The position numbers and the translations under genes were made by a program. The notes under the pieces were generated by a model that was not told the origin of the DNA, did not search any database, and saw only the letters and a list, made by a program, of their open reading frames with translations. 64,000 bases of DNA. Origin: Synchiropus splendidus. Its lineage: Eukaryota; Chordata; Actinopteri; Syngnathiformes; Callionymidae. Shown here in pieces: positions 1 through 12,700 of this stretch. Within the stretch, counting starts at the first letter, position 1. Each line of letters begins with the position of its first letter. The DNA lies in assembly GCF_027744825.2 (NCBI RefSeq), contig NC_071343.1:17948866-18012865 (forward strand), in the 5' to 3' direction.

Positions 1-871
1 TTGTTTGTGCTGTAGCACCGGCAGCGTTAGCCTTCTGTGAAGCGCACTGTCCGATGGCATATCTGGCCAAGGCCGAGTACTGGATCGTCTGGGGGAATAT
101 AGCCAAATGAAGGATGGCAATATTAATTCAGAAAATCCCCAGAACTTAACTTAGCGATATTTACTACTACGTTTCTGAGACAAAAGAGGCTTAGCTATAT
201 TTTGCTGTAGCTTGCTGGGAGTTAAACCTACATTCATATTTTGTGCTGCATCAGGGACTTGGTGCTATTTTTAGTTCAACAACTTTTCAAGCTGTGAACT
301 ACAGTTTGTATTCAGTACAAGAAAGTGACACTCCCGTCATCATACAGTAATGATCAGTGCGCCTTTATCGCCTGTTCTCCCAACTACGGTGGCCTCAAGA
401 GGACATAAAACAAATCTTAACACCAGTATAATACCATTTTTTGGCGGAGGAAGACTCACTCAGTGGAAGTTTGTTGGCTATTACAGTCTAATTCACCTTC
501 GTATGCAGAATATGTTGATGTATTTATGGCTGATAATGTGAGGGTAAAAGTTTTTGCTCAAGCTACTTTTTACATTGCATTTCTTTAAGGTCAAAATGTA
601 GCGTGACTGTGTTGTGTCAGCTTTCCATAACTGACAGGCTTGCTCCTTCATATATAGATAAATTCAGGGAGACTATAGCATCAGGTTCAAATGTGGATAG
701 TTTGCGTTTTATTTTTTACATCAAACAATCAGAGCACACTGTTCAGTGGTCACATATATCCCCATTCTGTTCTTTTTCACTTTAGCAAGGGGCAACTGTG
801 ATCTTGTATGTGAGTTTTTCAAAGCTTTGATTTGCTCAGATGCAGTGACCTTGACTCTCTTCCTCACTCAG
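1..871. other. ahr upstream intron sequence
   Basis: I see no AHR exon here. I looked for the exon that normally precedes NPEQ and for the WALNP motif in all plus frames without finding them. The stretch is AT-rich and the short ORFs lack splice context. It is read as intron, because the exon at 872 begins in the middle of a codon. Confidence 0.6.
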
Positions 872-1005
872 AGATGGAACCTGACAGCAGCTCCGCTTTA
901 GTCACCTACAACCCTGAACAGCTTCCTCCAGAGAACTCGTCTTTCCTGGAGAGAAGTTTCGTTTGCCGCTTCCGCTGCCTTTTGGACAACTCTTCTGGCT
1001 TCCTG
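872..1005 (+). CDS. ahr: ahr exon: inter-PAS to PAS-B linker
   Basis: The exon follows a pyrimidine-rich acceptor (ctcactcag) and ends at CTG|gtcagt. It encodes 44 codons with the AHR motif [17 protein letters not shown] followed by [13 protein letters not shown]. The first two bases complete a codon from an exon lying left of the window. The in-frame ATG near the start is internal and not the initiator. Confidence 0.93.
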
Positions 1006-4000
1006 GTCAGTCATGTCGAAAACTATGTCGCCTTTTGTTGTTTACTGTGTGAATCCGTATTTTCAGGTCACTTAAGATCAATACGTTTTAATTTTTGTAT
1101 CAATTCAAAAGTGCCTTTGCAATAATTGTTACCACATTTTCACTTGTAGCTAGATTCAATATAGGTAAACCTTTGTGTTCACTGACCTCTTGACTTACAG
1201 TATGATCACCAAACAAATAGAGAAGGACAGTGCCCTTAACTTCATGCAGCTTTAGGGATTCTAAGCTGCTCTTATCAAGGTTTTTAAATTGATATTGGAG
1301 AAGAGTGGGTCCTTTTTATGTGCTACTCCTTATTCAGGAGTCACACTTGATCATGTGTCATATCTCTTCAGGAATGTGTACTATACTGATAGATTCAAGC
1401 TAGTGGGAAATGGAATGCTAAAACTTGACCTGCTTGGAATGAACAAGGTTTTCATTCATCTTGTCTTGATAGTTTTGGCAGAATGTAACAATAAACCTTC
1501 ATAAAGTAACACACAGAAAATAACATGCTCATTTAATTTTTGCAAATTGATGCCAACAGGTAGCTTTAAGCCCAGTTACTTGGGACACAGGTTTTCTCAT
1601 TTCCATAAGCAAAAACTGATTCTTAAGGCCCAGCGTGTCCTCAGTTTTTCAGACTTTTGAAACATCTACACAGATCTGCTGCTTTGCCTCAGTAACAGAT
1701 GTCATTTTTTAATGTCATGTGATTATCTCACACTGAGTAATGGGCTCAAGGGGCTTCATGAAACAGTGTTTTTCATTTTCAGATTGCACTAGATGGCGAT
1801 CTCTGCTCTAAATCTGAAGGCTCTGAAAATGAGGACCCTGTTTCATCAAGCCTCAGTGTACACTGTACAGTGTAACACTATCGAGTTAAAGTTTAAACCC
1901 AGCCAACATGATAGGAAACTTTACTTTAGGATTTGAACGTGAAAGTTACTTTATGTTACTCAGTTGTGCTGCTTTTATTCAGTTGTTGTGGTACAGTAAA
2001 TTCTGCTCTTTAACACTATGTTCTTTGGAACCAGGCATTAAACTTCCAAGGCCGTTTAAAGTTCCTGCATGGACAGAACCAGCGACAAGAAAACGGTGGG
2101 AAAGCTCCCCCGCAGCTCTCCCTTTTCGCCATCGCGACTCCTCTTCAGCCTCCATCCATCCTGGAGATCAGAAGCAAGAACATGATCTTCAGAACCAAAC
2201 ACAAACTGGATTTCACCCCACTGGCCTGCGATGCTAAGTAAGCCACAATAGCAACCGCGCCCATCTGCTCATGAGAAATATGCTTCTCAACTTCATCTGT
2301 CTTTTTGCACAGGGGCAAGATCGTCCTGGGATACACTGAGGCGGAACTCCGGGTGCGAGGATCTGGTTACCAGTTCATCCATGCTGCAGATATGCTGTAC
2401 TGTGCGGAGAACCACGTCAGAAGTAAGCCTCACTCCTTTTAATCACAAATGTTCTGTGTTGCATAAAGCATGATGGAGCGCGATCCAAACTGAGGAGGAG
2501 CCTCAGAATGACAAATCGCCATCCTGACCTCCAAATAAGATCACTGCCTAATCACGTAACAAGCATCTACAAACACGGGGCGCTAAGGCTGCGACCGCCT
2601 TACTGGCAAGAAAAACAAGGGTCCAGGAGCTTCAAGGGGTTTTATAGAATGACCTCAAAAGTGCTGCTGCTTCTATTCTGACCACTTTCTGCTGGGACCA
2701 CAGTCCACCTGATAAGATCGAGGGATCACTGGATTTGGGTCTTTAGTTTCACCGTCTGATGACATTTGGGGATAAAAGTGAGTTAGTTTCATGCTTCAAA
2801 ACAGCCTTGTCATTTTGGTGATATTTAGCAGTGCCATCATATAAAGTAACTAAAACAGGATAAAAGAAATCTATAGTATCTTGATAGCCGTGTTTTGGTC
2901 CCACTGCTTGCGGCACCCCTAAGCAGTAAAACTTGGCAGTGTCAGTGTCTCACTTCTGATACAATGTTGTTTAACCTCAAACTTGGTTCCTGTAACTGCA
3001 TGGTTAGGTTGAGTGTAAAGTTATGTATGCCTGCTCAAACCTGGTCAGAGAGTTCAGACAGCTTTTACAAGTAATCCTGCTGGATTATGGAGCAGATTTG
3101 AGCAAAGCTGCCGAGCTGCCAGAGAAGGCGATGCTGCCAACAAATCCACTGCATAAGCAACGGGAATCACAGTTGAGCCACACAGCAGCGGCGATCGCTG
3201 TAAAAACACGGCTGATTTTTTTTTTTTGAGTGGGGGGATCGAGCCACATGCAAAAACTAGACATGTGATGGGTGCTTCCTCAAAAATTCTTAACAGTTGG
3301 ACTGTTATCAGGCTAAAAGTGACATTTCATTTCCCTTTTTTTTTGCTTTTTGTCAACTTACAAAAGAATTGTGTCTGCTAAAGTCCAGTTTGTTGTCCAC
3401 GTATGCTATACAAGTAAAACTGTGATCTCTATGTCAGTTGTTGTTGCAAGACTAGCAACAAAATAAATACAATCAGAGTTTGTTGTTGAACTACAACCAT
3501 GAAAAACACAATGTTCAACAAAGAACAGCTCACTAAATTCACATCTGATTTGAGTTGCAACCTGCTTCCTGCTTTCTATCATTAACACACTATTCCCACA
3601 AAGCTGCTTTATTGTCCCCTGAAATTTCCTATGGTGCACCAAGTACTGGACAAGGCACGATGCCTCAGTTTCATGACACATTCATGGCACGTTTCATGGC
3701 ACATTTACCTTCCATGGAAACTAGGCAGGTCTCCATCATTTCACTCATGAGGTCAGGCTCATATACCAAAGCCTGCTGTGGACCAGATCAATTTTATTTG
3801 TCTCCAAAGTTGTCGTACTACAAACTATAAAACACTTTGCACCTGTTTTAATGTGCATGCCCAAATGAGAACCTCACAAAAACACAGGTTTGGGACATGT
3901 GCAATACGGTAACCCCTGAGGTGAAATAGATTTTCACAATTATTACCTTTTATTACCAGCTCTGTTTAGTTGTCTTTACTATGCATTGAGCTTGGGTTAT

Positions 4001-7000
4001 CATCAAAACATAATCATAATAGTAAATAAAAAAAGAAAAACATACAAATGTTCAAATGAAACTTGCATGTCTTGCAGTGATGAAGACTGGTGAAAGTGGG
4101 TTGACTGTGTTCCGCCTCCTCACCAAGGACAACCAGTGGAAGTGGGTCCAAGCCAACGCCCGTCTGGTTTATAAAAATGGCAAACCAGACTATATCATCG
4201 CGACCCAGAGGCCTCTGTTGTAAGTCTGTCTGGTTTGTTTGGTCATATTGAGTCATAGAAATGATGGGGAATTTGTTCGTCTGAAAACACCGGCTGTATG
4301 CTTGAACACGTAGGCCTCGCTTGACATCATTGCTTGTGGCACATGTCAAACTCAAGGCCCTGGGTGAAGCTCTGACCACCAAATCATTTTTGTGGCCTGC
4401 AAATCTCTCACTACATATCGTGACCAATAACTATTGCTGGCAAACCTAGATCGATCCCAATGCTTGTCTGTGCTGTGAAAACGAATATACAGAAATCCCT
4501 ATCTTCCACTTGCTTCATTGTTCACGTTGACTGAAATTTTTGTTGAACAAGCTGCACAGTTGGAGTACACAGTTAGCGCTAGCATGACCACTTAGCCTGT
4601 GAATAGCCGAGACACGGCTGACGGTGTGTAGCATCCGTGGTACAGGTGGGTTTGGCCCTCTCATAAGCAATGATTTCTGAGTATAATTTCCCAACCACAC
4701 GCATTGAGACAACGTTCAAATGGCTTTTAAATGGCCACAGTCAGGAGCCCTGGTCTGTGGAAGCATGTTGTAGATACAATATCAGAAAGCATAACTGATG
4801 CCTCAGTTTGGCTGAAAGGATTAGATACAATTACAAGTTGTACGGATAAATCTATACACTCGGGTCTTTGACATTTTCTGTCTATGCAGGGATGAAGAGG
4901 GAGGGGAGCACCTTCGCAAGCGCTCCATGCATTTGCCCTTCACCTACGCGACTGGTGAAGCTCTGCTGTACCAATCCAACCATCCGATTGCAGCCTTCAG
5001 AGACGGTTGTAATGAGAAGAACAGTAGTAAGTCAAAGAAGAGCCGGACTGACAGGCTGGCGAGGGACGGCCTGGACCCTGGATCACTACTAGGGGCACTG
5101 ATGAGTCAAGATGAGTCTGTGTACGTTTGTCAGCCTGCCCTGGAGCCTAAAATGTCCTTTCACAGCAGTTTCTTTGGAGACCAAATGGATTTCTCGGACT
5201 CTAAACCCTTGAACAGAATTTGGGACCCACCAACTAATGGGAGTGTTGCTCCAAGAGTGACGGAACCCAGCACTAGTTTTGACCCACTGCTGGCTACTCT
5301 GGATTCACTCTCTCTGGAGACGCAAGGGGTCGTGGATTCCGACGAAGCCGGCTGTTCAAACGGCGAGCTTTTCGGAGCTCTGGAAGGACTGGGACTGAGC
5401 GCTGAGGATCTGGAGCTGCTACTGCTGGATGAGCGCATGATCAGAGTGGAGATCGATCCAGATCACGTCCCCACTTTGGATGACTTGCTAACAAATGATG
5501 AAATCCTCTCGTATATTTATGACACGATTGAGGCTAAAGTGGATTCCACTGTGCAGGTGTCTCCTGCGAACCCCTCGGTGACTGTGGCGACATCATTGGT
5601 ACCTGAGAGTCATCTCAGCCTGGACACAAACGTACAGATGCAGTACCCTCACCAAAAGCCTGCCTTGACAGGGCCAGCTCCTGTCATCCAGCTGTCACAG
5701 CAAATGCAGAAGCACCTCAACATGCGACCGGCGAAAGCGGCTCCGGCCTGGAGCCAGCAGACTGAAAATGTGTCCAATGCAGCGGTAAGTGGAGAACTGT
5801 TGAGGCATGTTCCCTCTGCCTCCAACGGGCAATGGAACGCCCAAGACATTTTGTTGAACGCAGGGATACAATTAGAGCACTTTAACTCCCAACAAACGCT
5901 CTTCAATGGGAAGTCTTCGGAGTTGGACGGACAGCTTCACCTGCAGCAGAGCCACCTTCAACAGCAGCAGCAGCCAGTGATCCAGAACCACCTCTCGCAA
6001 ACGTACCACGCCAAGCAGACGCCACCCAACTTCAACGGACTGTGTGGAGTCGCTGAAAACCCTCCCCTTAAGTCTCAATGGCAGGACTTGGGATACAGCG
6101 AGGGGATGACTCCCTGCCTGGACAATGGCCAAAAACCCATTACAAACACCCCACTAGATTTGTGCATGGATTACAGCATGTCAGATATTGACAACGTGGA
6201 TTATGCCATCAGTGGAAATGGTTTATTTGGAAACAACGGACAGCAGCACAGGCCCGAGTCAACGGTCTCGTCGTTCCCAGGGATGACTCACAAACGCCAC
6301 CCACCCATTGCTGTCCCACTGGCTCAGGTGATCAACACCTTATCACAGTGCCCTGCACCCAACAAATCGCTTGAGGAAATCCTGGGAGTTGGCAAACCGT
6401 GTCTTCAACTTGAGCAGTACGGAATGGTGACCTCAGAGATCGCTCATGACCCTGCTAACAGTAAGGTGAGTCAGCAAGACAGCTGCTCTCTCAAATAACA
6501 GAACCAAAACATTAATCTGTATTCATACGATGTTTGCTAATATGTTGCATTGGAGCAGTAAAAGGAAAGGAAGACGTTCAGTGACACCTGGAAGTGCAAA
6601 TCAACACATTGTCACTCCCAATTTGTCAAATATCGACTGTATCCAAGTGGGCTTCAGCACCCTTGAGAGTCAGCTTGCATGTTGACGGAGCTAGTTAAAG
6701 CCATGGGGGCGCTTTGTTCACACTGAATAATCGGTTGTGTCACTTGGTCTATCTACAGTAGCACCTCAGATGAGTCACAGTGTCCTGAATGCAGCGCAGA
6801 GCCACGTAAAGGTGCTAAACACTGTACACCAAGTAGTGATGCCTCCTATTTATTAGGAGGGTAAACATTTTACTTCAGTGAAACACCTACATGCAACATG
6901 GATCGCTGACTTTGAGATCAACATTGGATGCAAAAGTCCACTTGAACATAGTGGGTATTTGACCGTGAGAATGCGAACGCGAAACCTTCAGCGATTCTCT

Positions 7001-7358
7001 TTGTGAGATCACCACATCCTTTGGATTGTTTAGGTCCACATTTGCCAACAAAACGGATGTTCTTGATGGGACTTCAGGGTCAGGGTAACTTGACCAGGGG
7101 ATATCAGGACTAGCTGTTGAAGCCCATCTAGTGTGTCGGTATCTGCTATAGTGTCAGACATTATGTATTATTCTTTAATACTGGTTTTAATTCTGTTTTG
7201 ATGTGTAGATGGAGAATGGCTGCATCCTCACCAGTACGTACCCTGGCAGCTGCACTCTGCCGAATGGAAATGGAGCAGCACCTGCTAGTGTTCAGATGCC
7301 CTGCCCTGAGACTTTGCAGAGTCTCCCCGACCCACCAACCACTGGCTTCTACCTCTGA
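872..7358 (+). CDS. ahr: Aryl hydrocarbon receptor, 3' part (PAS-B to C-terminus), six exons
   Basis: AHR is a cytosolic bHLH-PAS ligand-activated transcription factor. After binding dioxin-like or indole ligands it moves to the nucleus, pairs with ARNT and activates xenobiotic-response genes. Six exons join in frame: 872-1005, 2035-2237, 2313-2422, 4078-4219, 4890-6465 and 7209-7358, every one with AG/GT borders and compatible phases. They give about 770 codons before TGA. Recognisable AHR signatures are [83 protein letters not shown], and a C-terminus ending TTGFYL that resembles the human ending. The bHLH and PAS-A exons are not in the window, so the gene is 5'-truncated by the window edge. 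Teleosts carry AHR1 and AHR2 paralogues, often in tandem; I cannot decide which this is from memory. Gene family is certain, the paralogue is not. Confidence 0.96.
1747..1860. repeat. TTCATGAAAC fold-back MITE copy in ahr intron
   Basis: The left end reads ggggcttcatgaaacagtg and the right end ccctgtttcatcaagcctca, imperfect inverted repeats. Between them is the family core with ctagatggcgatc. It is a diverged copy of the family described at 38493. Confidence 0.6.
2035..2237 (+). CDS. ahr: ahr exon: start of PAS-B ligand-binding domain
   Basis: The exon starts after ccag and ends GCTAA|gtaagc, carrying 67 codons plus two bases. It begins [14 protein letters not shown] and continues through [18 protein letters not shown] and [17 protein letters not shown], the first strands of PAS-B. 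Confidence 0.95.
2313..2422 (+). CDS. ahr: ahr exon: PAS-B central helices
   Basis: The acceptor is ttttgcacag and the donor is AGAA|gtaagc. It encodes [20 protein letters not shown] and [16 protein letters not shown]. The Ile of FIHAAD lies 56 residues before the Ala of YIIATQ, the spacing of the known mouse 319/375 ligand-pocket pair. Confidence 0.95.
2423..4077 (+). other. ahr intron
   Basis: This 1.66-kb intron has canonical ends (gtaagc...ttgcag). I see nothing coding in it; two homopolymer T runs lie near 3218 and 3338. Confidence 0.8.
4078..4219 (+). CDS. ahr: ahr exon: end of PAS-B
   Basis: The acceptor is tcttgcag and the donor is CTGTT|gtaagt. The exon encodes [19 protein letters not shown], then [19 protein letters not shown] and IIATQRPL. 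It holds the pocket residue that is Val381 in human and Ala375 in the high-affinity mouse allele; here it is Ala. Confidence 0.95.
4220..4889 (+). other. ahr intron with hAT-like fragment
   Basis: The intron runs from gtaagt to atgcag. At about 4335-4405 it contains a sequence resembling the end of common vertebrate hAT/Charlie-type elements (acatgtcaaactcaaggccc followed by tgtggcctgc). The fragment shows no coding potential. Confidence 0.5.
4890..6465 (+). CDS. ahr: ahr large exon: transactivation domain
   Basis: This 1576-bp exon encodes [11 protein letters not shown] followed by about 500 residues of low-complexity activation domain. It includes an acidic stretch ([18 protein letters not shown] with [12 protein letters not shown]), matching the acidic subdomain of AHR, and a modest Gln-rich tract near residues 340-360 ([11 protein letters not shown]). 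The donor is AACAGTAAG|gtgagt at 6465; reading on to the TGA at 6496 would bypass the conserved last exon. A long single exon here is typical of AHR genes. Confidence 0.95.
6466..7208 (+). other. ahr last intron
   Basis: This 743-bp intron (gtgagt...tgtgtag) is unremarkable. A read-through of the preceding exon into the intron would stop after 10 codons. Confidence 0.8.
7209..7358 (+). CDS. ahr: ahr terminal exon
   Basis: The acceptor is gatgtgtag. The exon is in frame with the previous one and encodes 49 residues starting [14 protein letters not shown] and ending [11 protein letters not shown] before TGA at 7356-7358. The ending resembles the human AHR C-terminus (FPDLTSSGFL), which fixes this as the true last exon. 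Confidence 0.92.
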   Translation: MENGCILTSTYPGSCTLPNGNGAAPASVQMPCPETLQSLPDPPTTGFYL

Positions 7359-7946
7359 CCAGCTGCCAGACACACTCACTGACTGGACCAGCCTTACACA
7401 GCGAGCAGGACAAGCAACGCGTAGGCCTATATGTTGAATCTTTGGTTACCAACTTGTATTTTCTTTTTCTCTCTTGTGTACAGGAGTCGTATTTCAAGTC
7501 ATATTATCATAAGAGTTCTTTGTTTACAATAATGCAGTCATGAGTGCTCAGTTTATTTTATGGAATACAGAGATGTAATTATGAGTTTTATAATGGAAAA
7601 AAAAAAAGAATCAGGGTTTTCTTTATTTTATTCATTGTGAAGGGTAGAGGTGAGACGAAGTCGCAGTGCAGCTGAAGTGAGGCACTTCATGAATGTACAG
7701 ATACACTGGCGGGAGAGGGTTTGCTAAAGTACGTGACCAAGCACGAATGCAACGTTTAGTTTCTTAGGTTAGCATTTTCAGCATTTATGTGATTAACATT
7801 AGGGCTGCGCACTTGCAAACATGCCGACTATATAAGGCTCTCTGGTGATTGTTAACTTCCCATTTTACCCTATTTGTTTACATGTCAGGATCAACGGCTG
7901 TTATCTTCATCCTTAAATGCCTGCACATAATGACACGCCACAAGTA

Positions 7947-7952
7947 AATAAA
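7947..7952 (+). terminator. Candidate ahr poly(A) signal (proximal)
   Basis: AATAAA lies about 590 bases after the ahr stop. It is a plausible proximal cleavage signal, but usage cannot be read from sequence. Confidence 0.35.
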
Positions 7953-8565
7953 CTCTCGGCGCAGTGTTCCAGACAGGAGTAAACTCACCTTGCAGTTTTA
8001 CAGCTAGCATAACAACGAATTGACTCGGCTAACTCACATGAGAGTCAGTGTTTTTCCAAGCATTCCTGATACATACTTACATATAGGTGTTGAAAACAAG
8101 CGTCCAACCTCCTTATAAATGCCACATAACTTCTCTCCTATTTGCCTAAATATTCAAAGCCATTTTGTCATCAGAATGGAAAGAGACAGATACCTAAATA
8201 TTCTTTATGATAGCATAGTTGTGAATCTGGTTCACGGATAACACCCTTAAGAGATACGATGGCATTCTACATCTTGTGCTTGTTGACATTCCCATCATCC
8301 ACTGACTCATTTCTACTCATGGAAATAGTAAAAAACATGAACACTCCTGCTAACGGACAACCTACAAGATTGTCAACGGAAAAACAACTGAATTTTGAAT
8401 ACATATATCTGCTACTTCCTGTCTCAGCCTTCATTTTAATTTCACTTGAAGATTTTATGACACCTAGCTGCGCAGGATGCTAACACAGACTGGCATCCCA
8501 GTGTAGGTACCAGGTCCACTTGTGGAATGTGTCTGGCCGATGACGTCACGTTCGGCAACAATTTC

Positions 8566-8894
8566 AAACTTCAAATGAAGGATTCGATGAGACACATTCC
8601 ATCACACACAAAACTTTTATATCAGCAAAAGACAACTGACAAGCATCGTGATTGGCTGACATATACAGCGCCATCGTCAAAAAAAAAAAAGCTGTAAATG
8701 TTTCTTTTGTGGCTTGCGATTGTCTCTAAAGAAGTCGATTTTGATTTTTGTGCGACGGCAAATAATAGCAACAACCTGTGCATTTCGACCAGGAAGTAGA
8801 AAATGTTCTCGGCAAACAACCTGCTTGACAACTATCATCTTTTGCTGATATACATTTGGTAGAAAGTGCCACCCAATCCTTCATTTGAAGTTTC
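8566..8894. repeat. Fold-back (inverted-repeat) element, about 330 bp
   Basis: The left arm starts aacttcaaatgaaggatt and runs to tatatcagcaaaagac; the right arm reads gtcttttgctgatata-like sequence and ends aatccttcatttgaagtt. The arms pair over roughly 65 bases with gaps. A second copy lies at 34144-34478. There is no coding capacity, so it is probably a non-autonomous DNA element. Confidence 0.65.
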
Positions 8895-9714
8895 ACTTAC
8901 TCATTAAAAAGTTTAGAAAAAAAGCAAATCGCATCATCGATCAGACACTTTCCTCAACTGACACCAAGAATGAAACCATCAGTCCAATGCCAGTGCATCA
9001 CACCAAATGTTTGCATCACCTGTTTGACTCCACAGACACAACGTTGCTTTCTCGTCGCTAACTTGGTCAAAGGAAGTAAAATATAATATACATTTAAACT
9101 CCTGAGTTTCGATGTCTCGAGCACATAATCTGAACCAACACTTGTCGCCACCTCCTGTCTTGTTTCTTCATGAAAAGCATTTTGTGATAATAGCATTTAT
9201 CTCAGCCCAAGCAGATGGCAGTTACTGCGCAGCCCTAATTGAAATCACCATCACTGGCTTCACTTTGTATCTGACACACAGCCAAACAGTTTCTACGGCC
9301 GACCTCCACGACAGCATTTTGGGGTCAGCAGTAGGGCGGACACGGAGGTTTCGTACGGAAACGCGTCTTGTGGCACGAATGTAATCCTTCAGCGGTTTCT
9401 TTGTTGAGTTTGTCAACAACGAGATTAAGCCAGGTATGTTTGAAAGAAAGTCTAGAATATGAGAATTCTGCTGAGAGATATCCTGCACTTTACTTCAAGC
9501 ACCGTACGACCTGCTCAAGACTAAGTGGACCAGTTGAGGGTTTGTTTTTTTTATTCATCGTTTAAGTCATGTTCTCTCACTTTCTATTTTTTATTTTTTT
9601 TCCACTCACAGAATCACATTACATCCCAGTTAGCGCCGATTGTTCATTTCCGTCTTCGTCCATCATTTCGATACATCATGGGAGACAAAGATTGAGACAA
9701 GTGTTCATCTTCAC

Positions 9715-9720
9715 AATAAA
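9715..9720 (+). terminator. Candidate ahr poly(A) signal (distal)
   Basis: AATAAA is followed within about 30 bases by a GT-rich stretch (gttttgttattgcctgt), the usual arrangement for cleavage and polyadenylation. It would give a 3'UTR of roughly 2.4 kb containing the fold-back element at 8566. Confidence 0.35.
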
Positions 9721-12700
9721 AGTAGTTTTGTTATTGCCTGTCAGGTGACTCCTTCACACCCGCAGATGCAGCTCATGAACACAAGGCGGATGTTGGGGAT
9801 TATGCTGAAACATTCTTGACTGATAAGATTTCCAAAAGCAACAGGCGTGAGGAAACTTTGCTATTAGTTTAATGGATGGTGTTGTGCTTTAGTGTGTGCT
9901 TTCGTAGGGTCATTGGTGTGTTGTAAGGAAACAACCGCCTGGTGAAAATTGGAATTTAAAACAACAATCAACTGCTGCCTCTGCTCTCTTCCGTTTCTCT
10001 GAGTTCCCACTTCTTTTCTTTCGCTCAGTGGAGTCAAATTTAAGAAAACAAAATTTGGATTTGTCAATGCTAAGCCAAAAACACAACTGATCAATTTATC
10101 AGCTGAGGACAACAAAACAGTGTTTCCAAATGACCTCTGAAGCATTTATAGTGAAGCAACTGCTGCTGAAAAGTACTTTTCTGCACAGGTCACATTTCTC
10201 ATGACTGCTGAAAAGTGGCTTCCCACTAATGGTTCTTAAACACCTAAAAATATAGTGGCTTTTAGATCCTTCACTATAGTTGACGTTGAACTCAATGTTT
10301 AGGCGCCTGAGATTTCAATGTATTATCCCACAATGTCACTAGTTTAGGACAAGGATAATGTGAAAGAGAAAAATCTTCAGTGTGACCCAACGTACATTTA
10401 CTCATCTATTTGTATATTATATTGTGACCAGGTGTGGCCGAAGTGAATTCCATAACTTAGAGCAACTACAGGTGTTGATCTTGCAGCTTGGACTGTCTAA
10501 AAGTGCCACTGTTGCCTGTCGCAGTTTTGCAACTTTGGCACTGAAAGAGTTAACATGTTGAGGATCCATTACCGGTCCGTTATTATGTGAAAACTGACTG
10601 GTGTTTGAGGTGTTATTTTGGTGCCTCAGCATTCATGCACAACACATATTTGTGTTGTGGTTCTTATGGTTCTTCCTAAAAAGCCAACTAGTAAATTAAT
10701 AAAAACAACTCCAATAACTAAAGAATTGTATTCCTCTCGAAACACTTTCAATTTTCCAGAGTCCCTGGAATTCTGCAGTACTAAAGCAATGTTGACAAAA
10801 CAATGACAAATGTGATGTCAATGCACGATCGAGACCCCAAGTACAGGATCATAATAGAACCGTGCACATGGTGCGTCCTACAACATTTTAAATCATTCTC
10901 TTCATTGGAATTTATCATCACTTTTATTATGTATTTACTTTTACTTCATTGCTCCATGTTTGGGTCTTTACTCACACACATCCTGAGCAGCAGAGAGAAA
11001 AGATCACCAAGTTGGATCAGTAAACTGCAGTACTGTTGAGGTGAAACAAACTTCTATGATGTGAAATATTTTAAAATGTTTGAAATAGTTCACATCATAG
11101 GACACAACTGTGGACAGTCATGCTGCCGCTAGCACTGAAATATATCCAGGACTCTAAATTGAAGAGAGCAGATGCTCAGGAGAGGAGTTTTTTCTATTCG
11201 CATTATTGTTCCCGTAAATATTCCGAATTGCTTTTTGACGTACATGATGAGAAATTTGTTTGGGCCAAATCAGTTTGGTTTCTGTGTAGGTTGGAGGTTG
11301 AGTTCCCACTTCTATAACTTAGAACTGAAGCATCAACTGAAGGAGAAGGTTTGAAGTAAATGAAGAAAAAAAGAACATGTATTTGAAAACAGCCCCACGA
11401 CTCTAACTATAGTATTGTGCTCTGGCCCGGTGAAATACAATGGTCAAGTCCTCACACGATCACAACGCAGTCACCACATGGCAAAACCAAATGTACATAA
11501 TCTGGAGAAGGACACAGATCTGAATGTTTCTTAGATGTAGCAAACAGACTCGGACACGAGGCGGAGAGGAGTCGTTTGATCACGGAGAGATGCTGAAAAG
11601 AGATTTCCTTTTGAAGATAACGTGATGATATGAATATTATTGTTCTATGTTTTTTTGTTGAAATGTGATACGCACGTGGTAACATGTCATTCGGATTGAC
11701 TTCCCCCTCTTTTTTTTTTTTTTTTTCTATGACTGACATGTTTGCTATATTTAAAATGATCGATGTGACTTATGAACAATGTGAAACAAATATGTGTTGT
11801 GTAAATAACCGCAAACTTGTTTTGATGGATACAGGTATGTACATAGTTTTATGTCATGTCACTAGTTACAAGCACTATTTTTAAACCCTTGTTTCTTTCT
11901 TTTTTTTTTTTTTTTTTTAGATCAAAGTTGTACATAGAAATATCACTACAAAAAGACACTGGACCGTACGACAGTTTGGAAATGGTGCCATAATACTGAG
12001 TTTTGCTGACTAGGCTATAATTTTGTCTAATATAGCCGCGTGCTAACATGCTAACAGGATGTCGTCGCAGGTTTTGTGTTCGCCACACAGCGACTTTGGA
12101 ACACACAGATGTCTCCCTACCCTCTAATCCAGTTTTGTATTCACTCGAGACATCAAGCGAGGAGGTTCCACATGTCAGCAAGTCCTAACAGTGAGTCCCT
12201 GACGTGGAAAACTGCGATGTGTAGCATTTTAACATCAATAAATCATTGACACATTAATTCTGCTGAGTCATGCCTGATTTTTTCTGATGAGGAGTGGCGT
12301 CTTTGATAGAGAATGGTGCTACGTACTGCTGCTTTGCTTGTCAAAACTATATTCCAGATGTGCTGCAGCACGTAAAAAGGACTGAAATGACAAGCTGAAA
12401 TTTTATTTTAACTAGCGTTGTCATGAAGTTTTCAAAAGCCAGATCAATATGCTTGTAATTTAGATGATTTTGGGAAAGAAAAAACATGAAATTGCAATTT
12501 TTTTCGACAACATTATGATTGTAATTCATCTGAACCATTCAGGTCACAGTGCTGGTCCGTTATGAAAATCGCACTTTTTGTTTTCAATAGGAAAAAAAAA
12601 GATTCAGGCCTACCTGTAATATGAACCATCTACAAACTTATTTGGATATAAAGGGAATATCTACGAGCACAAGTACAGCAAATTGAAGAGTGTTCCTAAA

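Noticed and set aside
1..871. Possible earlier ahr exon (ORFs at 350 and 603)
   Set aside because: Neither shows AHR inter-PAS sequence or correct splice borders; the missing exons must lie left of the window.
5160..5438. Minus-strand ORFs over the large ahr exon
   Set aside because: They are shadows of the real plus-strand AHR frame.
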